Assembly: GCA_017436845.1 (NCBI GenBank)
Contig: JAFSCJ010000007.1
Span: 1-61,098, forward strand
DNA length: 61,098 bases
Reading direction: 5' to 3'
From: Muribaculaceae bacterium
GTDB taxonomy: Bacteria; Bacteroidota; Bacteroidia; Bacteroidales; Muribaculaceae
Below, one piece after another: positions 55,701 through 61,098 of the stretch (position 1 is its first letter; each line of letters begins with the position of its first letter). The translations under genes were made by a program, and so were the position numbers. The notes beneath the pieces are model-generated. The model was given only the letters and a program-made list of their open reading frames with translations, was not told the origin of the DNA and did not search any database.

Positions 55701-55960
55701 AACCAATGTTCTCATTCCTTGATGATGAAATTATGGTAATCCTTAATATCATAAAGGATGATATCGATTCAAAAGTGTACGATAGAAACGACATCCTAAA
55801 AAGAGATGCTTATTTTAGTCGAACTGTAATGAGTCTCATTGCCGGATGTTTGTATCAGTTCCCACAAATAAAGCCTGATATGGAAGATTACAAATTCATT
55901 CAGTCGAGAATATCACAACAATATATTAACCAGTATAACGCAACATACGCAATATCATAA
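52730..55960 (+). CDS. hsdR: type I restriction enzyme R subunit
   Basis: Motor and nuclease subunit of a type I restriction system, 1076 residues. The PD-(D/E)xK nuclease is near residues 122-142 (RPDITLFVNGLPLCFVEVKK). The superfamily 2 helicase has Walker A TQGSGKTAL (about 334), IMDEAH (about 444) and FNMLLTGFDAPRLKRLYF. VNRPYKDM and the C-terminal helical M-subunit interface follow. Start ATG 52730 overlaps the GIY-YIG stop by 4 bases; the longer start at 52706 is less likely. The gene appears intact. Confidence 0.95.
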   Translation: MKQFSEATRVQMPAMVHLTKIGYSYFGKLSEDMNGTIYDGDTNILLQVFEEQFKKLNPGHEGEYLQVFKDIKKELNDDDLGRGFYNRLKSVSPVKLIDFENIKNNVFHFTAEFTCKNGQDEFRPDITLFVNGLPLCFVEVKKPNNHGGMVAESSRMNRERFPNKKFRRFINITQLMIFSNNMEYDALGGIVPIQGAFYCTGARSSAPFNCFREDNISQQEIAPFHRDYVYKDINPAEEKKILSDYNCQVIHTSPEYQTNLDFNTPTNRILTSMCSPERFLYILKYGIAYVKMEREVDGKIESTDQKHIMRYQQLFASLAIRQKLSEGVTSGVVWHTQGSGKTALSYHLTYMLNDYFAKQNKVAKFYFIVDRLDLLEQATQEFEARGLVVSTANSRAELMEQFRNNQAQQGTSGQAEITVVNIQRFAEDKEKVRINDYATNLQRVFIMDEAHRGYKPGGCFLANLFEADTDAIKIALTGTPLLKEERASCKVFGDYLHTYYYDKSIADGYTLKIIREDIETSYKERLSDVYDKLDTLVQKKDIKKSEIIEHPNYVNELARYISSDLKEFRKIQGDETLGGMVICETSEQARRLYEVFQEEWEKHQPRPQMFKLPDGTLLAAEPVVAYQSKYRPLKAGIILHDTDDKETRKQIVKDFKKNMTIDILIVFNMLLTGFDAPRLKRLYFGRKLKDHNLLQAITRVNRPYKDMRYGFLIDFADIKRNFQETNEAYLQELNRFNDVDETGEGNSTDTFTQVIEDKEEILEQMKKIRQTLFDYSYNNAEEFSSEISTEEDKAVLLDLKHALTAAKNMANIVRTFGDDDMKEKFAKLEISKLPELLSEVQHRIDIINQKEAFGLGEVTKTLINEAMMDIEFNFSKIGSEEMKLIAGGVELKEKWQRTITSFTQNFDQDDPEFISLREAFMERFKEHGFVVDTIAKFNEETKALDEIIQRLQDLQKRNNALVKKYKGDAKFARVHKRIREVNQERKEQGKQPMFSFLDDEIMVILNIIKDDIDSKVYDRNDILKRDAYFSRTVMSLIAGCLYQFPQIKPDMEDYKFIQSRISQQYINQYNATYAIS

Positions 55961-55965
55961 AGAAT

Positions 55966-57609
55966 ATGTCTACGATTAAAGAAAAAACAATCGAACTCAT
56001 TGATGCCCTTAAGGCCACATGTAAGACCTATGGAATGGGCAATGATGGTAACGAGTATAAGATTATCACACAGGTATTCTTGTATAAGTTTCTTAATGAC
56101 AAGTTTGGATACGAGGTAAAGAATGCTAAAAGTGATATTGCGAAGAAGGTTCGTGATGCAAAGAAGTGGGAAACGGCTTATGCCGAACTCTCAGATACAG
56201 ACCGCATGCTTTTGCAAAGTGCAATTTCCCCCGATGTACCTATGTTGGAACCATATCACTTGATTTCCAATCTTTGGAACCAGCAAGGCAAAGGCGATTT
56301 TGACACAATATTCGACTCTACAATGACGGATATTGCAGAGCAGAATGCAGATATATTCTCAACTCAGACTACAGCCAACACCAAGATTCCTTTGTTCGAG
56401 CCACTGACACAGTTTGTAACTGATAGTGCTCAACGTGCCCCATTTGCACGTGCGTTGGTCGATAAATTAGCCAACTTTTCATTTGAGGAAGCGTTTGTCG
56501 AGAATTACGATTTCTTTTCAAATATCTTTGAATACCTGATAAAGGACTACAATACCGCAGGTGGTGGTAAGTATGCCGAATATTACACCCCACATGCTAT
56601 TGCAACCATTATGGCTCGTTTGCTTGTAGGCGACAATTCTGATTTGCATAGCATTGAGTGTTACGATCCATCGGCTGGTACCGGAACTTTACTTATGGCA
56701 TTGAGCCACCAGATTGGAGAAGATAAGTGTACCATTTTTGCCCAGGATATTTCTCAGCGTTCAAACAAGATGCTGAAACTTAACCTATTGCTCAATGGTC
56801 TTGTTTCGTCACTTGATCATGCTGTTCAAGGCGACACATTGGTAGCGCCATATCACAAGAGTGACGATAACCAACAGCTTCGTCAGTTTGATTTTGTAGT
56901 AAGCAACCCTCCTTTCAAAATGGATTTCTCTGATACAAGAGAGAAAATAGCAGCCATGCCGGCTCGTTTTTGGGCAGGAGTACCAAATGTTCCTGCAAAG
57001 AAAAAGGAATCAATGGCAATCTACACTTGCTTCATACAGCATGTTATCAATTCATTAAAGAAAACAGGTAAGGGTGCTATTGTTATCCCTACAGGATTTA
57101 TCACCGCTAAGAGTGGAATTGAAAAGAATATCCTTCAAAAAATCGTTGAAGATAAGATTGTGTACGGTTGCGTGTCTATGCCAAGTAACGTTTTTGCAAA
57201 TACTGGTACAAATGTAAGCGTATTGTTCTTTGATAAGTCTGCATCTGCCAAAAAGGTTATTTTGGTTGATGCCAGCAAGTTGGGCGAGGAATACAAAGAT
57301 GCCAACGGACTTAAAAAGGTGCGCCTCAGCAATGATGAAATAGAACGAATTGTTACTACATTCTTGAATAAAGAAGCTGTTGATGATTTCTCTGTAGCTG
57401 TAACCTACGATGAGATAAAGGAGAAAGGCTATTCTCTTTCTGCTGGTCAATACTTTGATATCAAGATTGACTATGTAGATATAACAGAGGAAGAGTTCAA
57501 CCAGCGTATGACTGAATATAAGAATACTCTTACTCAACAGTTTGAGGAAAGCCATCGTTTAGAGGAGGAGATAATGAAGCAATTAGACAGCTTGAAGTTT
57601 AACGACTAA
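55966..57609 (+). CDS. hsdM: type I restriction-modification DNA methyltransferase subunit
   Basis: N6-adenine methyltransferase subunit of the type I complex, 547 residues. The HsdM N-terminal helical domain covers about 10-190. Motif I YDPSAGTGTLLMAL lies near 231-244, and the catalytic NPPF in FVVSNPPFKMDFS near 311-323. It starts 5 bases after hsdR, so they are cotranscribed. The gene order R-M then five other genes and S is unusual. Methylation of adenine in the element's recognition site is expected. Confidence 0.95.
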   Translation: MSTIKEKTIELIDALKATCKTYGMGNDGNEYKIITQVFLYKFLNDKFGYEVKNAKSDIAKKVRDAKKWETAYAELSDTDRMLLQSAISPDVPMLEPYHLISNLWNQQGKGDFDTIFDSTMTDIAEQNADIFSTQTTANTKIPLFEPLTQFVTDSAQRAPFARALVDKLANFSFEEAFVENYDFFSNIFEYLIKDYNTAGGGKYAEYYTPHAIATIMARLLVGDNSDLHSIECYDPSAGTGTLLMALSHQIGEDKCTIFAQDISQRSNKMLKLNLLLNGLVSSLDHAVQGDTLVAPYHKSDDNQQLRQFDFVVSNPPFKMDFSDTREKIAAMPARFWAGVPNVPAKKKESMAIYTCFIQHVINSLKKTGKGAIVIPTGFITAKSGIEKNILQKIVEDKIVYGCVSMPSNVFANTGTNVSVLFFDKSASAKKVILVDASKLGEEYKDANGLKKVRLSNDEIERIVTTFLNKEAVDDFSVAVTYDEIKEKGYSLSAGQYFDIKIDYVDITEEEFNQRMTEYKNTLTQQFEESHRLEEEIMKQLDSLKFND

Positions 57610-57628
57610 AATTTATAAGTTTGTATAT

Positions 57629-58336
57629 ATGGGACAGTTATATAATATTTATTGTGATGAAAGTTGTCATTTGGAGCATGATGGTGAAAGTGCGATGACA
57701 ATTGGCGGTATATGGTGCCCTCAAAGCAAGAAAGATGAAATATTCCACCGCATACGCGAAATAAAGGAGGAACATGGCCTAAGCAAGAATTTTGAGATTA
57801 AGTGGAATAAGGTTTCCCCAGGGCAACTTGACTTCTATATGGATGTTGTCAATTATTTCTTTGATAATAGTGACCTCCATTTTCGTGTATTAGTTATTCC
57901 CAACAAACAGGAATTAAAACATGATTTGTTTAGTCAGACCCATGATGATTTCTACTATAAAATGTACTTCAATATGCTTAAAACACTTTTTGAGCCTGGG
58001 TGTGGGTACAATATCTATATAGATATAAAGGATACACGAGGACAGCGTAAGGTGGAAAAGTTACATGAAGTTTTATGTAATAACCATTATGATTTTGACC
58101 GAAACTTAATACGAAAGGTTCAGCAAGTGCGTTCTGAAGAAGTTGAACTGGTAGCATTGGCTGATTTGCTTATAGGCGCATTGTCATATATCCATAGGGG
58201 TAAAAATACCAGTGAAGCAAAATTGAAATTGATAGAACGTATTAAGGCAAGAAGCGGTTATAATTTAACGGCCAGCACACTCTATCGCGAGAATAAATTT
58301 AACATCTTTGTTTGGAGAAGCGGATATGGGAAATAA
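57629..58336 (+). CDS. DUF3800 protein
   Basis: A 235-residue protein of the DUF3800 family, an RNase-H-like fold found near defence and mobile genes. NIYCDESCHLEHDG (CDES at 9-12) is the signature acidic start. TIGGIWCP, EIKWNKVSPG, YIDIKDTRGQRKVEKLHEVL and ALADLLIGALSYI, which supplies a further Asp, follow. Nuclease-like chemistry is suggested by the fold but not established. It starts 19 bases after hsdM. Its stop overlaps the next gene by 11 bases. Confidence 0.85.
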   Translation: MGQLYNIYCDESCHLEHDGESAMTIGGIWCPQSKKDEIFHRIREIKEEHGLSKNFEIKWNKVSPGQLDFYMDVVNYFFDNSDLHFRVLVIPNKQELKHDLFSQTHDDFYYKMYFNMLKTLFEPGCGYNIYIDIKDTRGQRKVEKLHEVLCNNHYDFDRNLIRKVQQVRSEEVELVALADLLIGALSYIHRGKNTSEAKLKLIERIKARSGYNLTASTLYRENKFNIFVWRSGYGK

Positions 58337-58823
58337 CGAATACTTTAATCTCCCCGACTTAATTGAATTGAGTGAATTTGGTGGAGACTTTCATAAATAT
58401 CTTGAGGCTGTGTATGAATGCTTCAAGCAGGACTTTATAGCTAAACGTCCTGTGTTTAGAGGTATGAGATTGGGGTTGAAGAAATATCCATTATCGCAAG
58501 ACAAGGAGGCAACCTTCTGGCACATGACATCTGAGGGTGAAGATGAAGCAACTAGAGAACCCGATTTGAGACGCATGGAGAGAATTAAATGGCCTGCTCC
58601 AATGATAAACCAATCAGAACATCCTTATTTAAAGGTGTGGGAAAATACTCGTGGTAACAAAACAAATGTTCTAATCTTCCACGAAGATGAGGGTTATTTG
58701 GTAGTATTACGAAAGGCTAAAGATTATATTCTGCCTTGGACGGCCTATTTGGTGACCTATAAGTCCCGTAAGGAAAAACTGTTGAAAGAATATGAGGCTT
58801 ATATAAAAAGCAAGGAGCGATAA
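58326..58823 (+). CDS. small protein resembling phage-P1-related toxin-like proteins
   Basis: A 165-residue protein. The run KEATFWHMTSEG followed by REPDLRRMERIKWPAPMI, and the end YILPWTAYLVTY, recalls a family often annotated 'phage P1-related' and seen near toxin-antitoxin-like loci; this match is from memory. It overlaps the DUF3800 gene by 11 bases, so they are translated together and may form a pair. No signal peptide, no membrane helix. Activity unknown. Confidence 0.5.
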   Translation: MGNNEYFNLPDLIELSEFGGDFHKYLEAVYECFKQDFIAKRPVFRGMRLGLKKYPLSQDKEATFWHMTSEGEDEATREPDLRRMERIKWPAPMINQSEHPYLKVWENTRGNKTNVLIFHEDEGYLVVLRKAKDYILPWTAYLVTYKSRKEKLLKEYEAYIKSKER

Positions 58824-58950
58824 AAATATCGCCCCCGTTTCTCCTTCAACACATGGTTGCTGAGATGGTGCAAAGGTAATGCATTTTATGCGTATTTCCA
58901 AGAATTGCCCATGTTTTTAACGCTTTAACGGCTAAATTGTTTCAAAAAAC

Positions 58951-59319
58951 GTGCAAAAGACTACTACAGATAAGCAGAAAGAGGAAGAATTCATGAATGA
59001 AATCTTAGAAATGGCAAAGGCCTTATTGGACCTTCAAGACCGTGCGGTGGAAGCATACAGACCACTGGTCGATGACATCTGCAGCAGAAAAGCAAAGGAG
59101 GATGAGGTAGACCATCTGCTTACTTGGATGTTTGATTTCGTTGAAAATGAACACATGCTATTGCTTTTCAAGAAAGTATGTCGTGCATATTTTTATACAT
59201 ATCCAGAAACCGTGGCTTTCTATATTTTGGAATATCGCAGGCGCTATGATAGGGAGAGTCTCAAAGGTACAAAATACGAATATCTTCTTAAGGAGGATAA
59301 AGAACTGTATGAATTATAA
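58951..59319 (+). CDS. hypothetical protein within the restriction operon
   Basis: A helical, acidic protein of 122 residues (GTG start) or 108 residues (ATG at 58993). Blocks are EILEMAKALLDLQDRAVEAY, DHLLTWMFDFVENEHMLLLF and YPETVAFYILEYRRRYDRES. No motif recognised. It follows a 127-base gap after the P1-like gene, the largest gap in the operon, so a separate promoter is possible. The next gene begins 18 bases later. Confidence 0.55.
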   Translation: MQKTTTDKQKEEEFMNEILEMAKALLDLQDRAVEAYRPLVDDICSRKAKEDEVDHLLTWMFDFVENEHMLLLFKKVCRAYFYTYPETVAFYILEYRRRYDRESLKGTKYEYLLKEDKELYEL

Positions 59320-59337
59320 AGGTAAAGACTAAAAAGA

Positions 59338-59637
59338 ATGATAGATTACGATAAGTTAAATGAGCATGTGCTAGAGATGGCCAAAAATGCTGATGGAGGT
59401 GTAAAATTATCTGCATTTATGATTGACCAACTATTAGGTGGAACCCAGAAGATTTCCGAAAAATCCTTGCATGAGGGGATCGAGTTTGCTATTGCAAAAC
59501 AGAAAAGGGATGTTGAAAGTATGCCATATGCCAGCAAAGAACAGAAGGATGCCGAAAAGAATAAAAGAGAGTTTATCCTCAAACTATGTGAAGAACAAAT
59601 GAAAGCTCTTCTTAAGAGCCAAAACAGATTGCTATAA
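59338..59637 (+). CDS. small hypothetical protein within the restriction operon
   Basis: A 99-residue, highly charged helical protein (AEKNKREFILKLCEEQMKAL near its end). No signal, no known domain. Its TAA stop shares one base with the ATG of the next gene (Abi-C-like), so the two are translationally coupled and probably act together, perhaps as regulator or antitoxin and effector. This pairing is an inference from the overlap only. Confidence 0.55.
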   Translation: MIDYDKLNEHVLEMAKNADGGVKLSAFMIDQLLGGTQKISEKSLHEGIEFAIAKQKRDVESMPYASKEQKDAEKNKREFILKLCEEQMKALLKSQNRLL

Positions 59638-60413
59638 TGAAGGAAATCTCACCGCGATATCAAATGAGCATTGTTCAGAATATAAATGACCGCTTATTTG
59701 AATTATATAGGAGTTACGAAGATGTTGCCAATTATCTTGATAAGTGGCACATCGTTTATGATTATTATGGCGACAATGAAAATTTCTACCTCTTTTACAA
59801 AGACGAAGAGAGGAAAAAACTTGATGTGAAGAAAACACTGCATCACATAGATGGAGATACGCTTTTAAAAATAGCCATAGATCTAGGAGTGGAAACTCCT
59901 GACTACATTCCAAGTATCCCTGTTTTCAAAAATGAACTGAAATCAAGTTACGAGACGGCAAGCCAAACTTTTGAGAAAGCCTTCAAAAATGTAGAAGAAG
60001 ATCCAAGTTTGGCTGTAGGATTAGCAAACTCTGCATTGGAAAGTATCATTAAAGAAATTCTAAAGGATGACAGGATTGATGTGGAGTGGAATGAAAAAGA
60101 TACTCTCTCAAATTTAATAAAGAGTATTTGCAAGGCTTTTAAGTTGACAACAGATTCGGAAATGCCTAATGAAATAAAAACTATTTCGAGTTCCCTGTTG
60201 AATGCATGCAAGGCTATTGATGATCTTAGAAGTGATAAAACCATTTTTCATGGCAAAATGGATTCTAATTATGTCGTTACGGAACCATTATATGCCTACT
60301 TTATTGTAAATGCAGTTTCAACCGTTGGACTATTTCTATTGAATTTTTATAAGTTGAGATTTCCGCAGATAGTCAAACCGGTTTTAGGGGATATTGATGA
60401 TCTACCTTTTTAA
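59637..60413 (+). CDS. abortive-infection-type protein (Abi C-terminal-like domain)
   Basis: A 258-residue protein. The N-terminal 100 residues are unassigned (NDRLFELYRSYEDVANYL, DYYGDNENFYLFYKDEERKK). The C-terminal part (about 105-245) has the layout of the Abi_C domain: EEDPSLAVGLANSALESIIK, then KEIL, TLSNLIKSICKAFK, SSLLNACKAIDDLRSDKT and IFHGKMDS. These domains occur in proteins that stop growth after phage infection. It ends 9 bases before hsdS. Which end is toxic and how it is triggered cannot be told. Confidence 0.65.
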   Translation: MKEISPRYQMSIVQNINDRLFELYRSYEDVANYLDKWHIVYDYYGDNENFYLFYKDEERKKLDVKKTLHHIDGDTLLKIAIDLGVETPDYIPSIPVFKNELKSSYETASQTFEKAFKNVEEDPSLAVGLANSALESIIKEILKDDRIDVEWNEKDTLSNLIKSICKAFKLTTDSEMPNEIKTISSSLLNACKAIDDLRSDKTIFHGKMDSNYVVTEPLYAYFIVNAVSTVGLFLLNFYKLRFPQIVKPVLGDIDDLPF

Positions 60414-60422
60414 GAATAAAAG

Positions 60423-61098
60423 ATGAAGAAATATAAATTAGGAGAAATTGCCACTGTTGAAATTAGTGGTGTTGATAAGAAAATCAAGGACGGCGAGGTA
60501 CCAGTAAAGCTGTGTAATTTCGTAGATGTGTACTATAATTGGGCTGTCACATCGGATATGGAGCAGAGCTTTATGGAAGCTACAGCTCGTCCAAATGAAA
60601 TTGAACGATTCAAACTTAAGAGGGGACAGGTAGCTTTAACCAAAGATAGCGAGACTCGCTTTGATATTGGTATTGCGACATACATCGCCGATGATTTCGA
60701 CAATGTAATTCTGGGATATCACAATGCACTTATCACGCCCAATTCTGAAAAATTAAGCGGGAAATATCTTAATGCCTTGCTGCACACCGATTATGCGAGA
60801 ACATATTTTGCAAACAACGCATCAGGAAGTGGGCAAAGATATGCACTCTCTGTTGATGCGTTGAATAACTTTCCTGTACCACTAATTCCTTTAGCTGAGC
60901 AGGAACGTATTGGTGATATCTTTTCATCAATAGACCAAAAGATTGCTCTTAATCGTGCGATAAATGATAATTTAGAGGCGATGGCGAAGCAACTCTACGA
61001 CTATTGGTTTGTGCAATTTGATTTCCCCAATGAGGAAGGCAATCCATACAAGTCAAGTGGCGGTAAAATGGTCTGGAATGACAAATTGAAGCGAGAGA
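60423..61098 (+). CDS. hsdS: type I restriction specificity subunit, 5' part
   Basis: First 225 codons of an HsdS, cut by the window edge. MKKYKLGEIATVEISGVDKK opens the first target-recognition domain. The end of that domain is PLIPLAEQERIGDIFSSIDQK, followed by the conserved helix LNRAINDNLEAMAKQLYDYW and FPNEEGNPYKSSGGK, the entry to the second half. The subunit decides the DNA sequence methylated and cut by HsdR/HsdM. The site cannot be read from sequence. Inverted repeats or extra hsdS copies beyond the edge, which would allow specificity switching, should be looked for. Confidence 0.92.
   Translation, partial: MKKYKLGEIATVEISGVDKKIKDGEVPVKLCNFVDVYYNWAVTSDMEQSFMEATARPNEIERFKLKRGQVALTKDSETRFDIGIATYIADDFDNVILGYHNALITPNSEKLSGKYLNALLHTDYARTYFANNASGSGQRYALSVDALNNFPVPLIPLAEQERIGDIFSSIDQKIALNRAINDNLEAMAKQLYDYWFVQFDFPNEEGNPYKSSGGKMVWNDKLKRE

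Overview
The window is chromosomal DNA from a member of the Bacteroidales, most likely close to Muribaculaceae (the family is an inference from gene style, not tested). Signs for this are repeated TAnnTTTG promoter boxes, a near absence of Shine-Dalgarno sites, a protein with a type IX secretion (T9SS) tail, fused KorA with KorB, paired DUF1573 proteins, a BlaI/M56-TonB pair and an ATP-type PckA. Most of it is ordinary core genome; two stretches are accessory.

Layout. 0-12.5 kb: polyprenol-phosphate glycosyltransferase, dihydroorotase, a Ca2+-type P-ATPase, KorAB, an MscS channel and a large secreted NAGPA-domain protein. 12.6-22.4 kb: a DUF1846 protein, a three-tRNA operon (Thr-Tyr-Gly), then a minus-strand block with ribH, a SIS-domain isomerase, aroB, a HAD phosphatase, a large AsmA-like protein and two lipoproteins. 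22.4-29.9 kb: metK behind a SAM-II-like riboswitch, a PpiD/SurA-like chaperone, an RsmI-type methyltransferase, an MBL hydrolase and pckA. 30-36 kb: first accessory stretch, partly very AT-rich, with a HAD 'RNA repair'-type protein, a WYL regulator, a uracil-DNA-glycosylase-like fusion protein, a KaiC/RadA-like ATPase, a SLOG (DUF2493) protein and three proteins I cannot assign with certainty. 36.4-48 kb: core again, with BlaI/M56-TonB behind an operator cluster, a membrane MutS-like ATPase, a TIGR02757 protein, two DUF1573 proteins, meaB, RNase H, aroK, mscL, gap and an ECF sigma/anti-sigma pair.

48.4-61.1 kb (window edge): the left end of an integrated element. It starts with a putative attachment site and a frameshifted tyrosine recombinase. 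An HNH-nuclease gene follows, bracketed by two copies of the recombinase 3' end. Then comes a tightly coupled operon: XRE regulator, GIY-YIG nuclease, HsdR, HsdM, DUF3800, a phage-P1-like small protein, two small unknowns, an Abi-C-like protein and HsdS (cut by the window edge). This is a type I restriction-modification locus with extra nuclease and abortive-infection-like genes built in, and it is the best candidate here for an undescribed composite defence system. The HNH gene sitting between two recombinase tails is the most unusual structural observation.

All family names come from motif recognition by eye; no database search was run.
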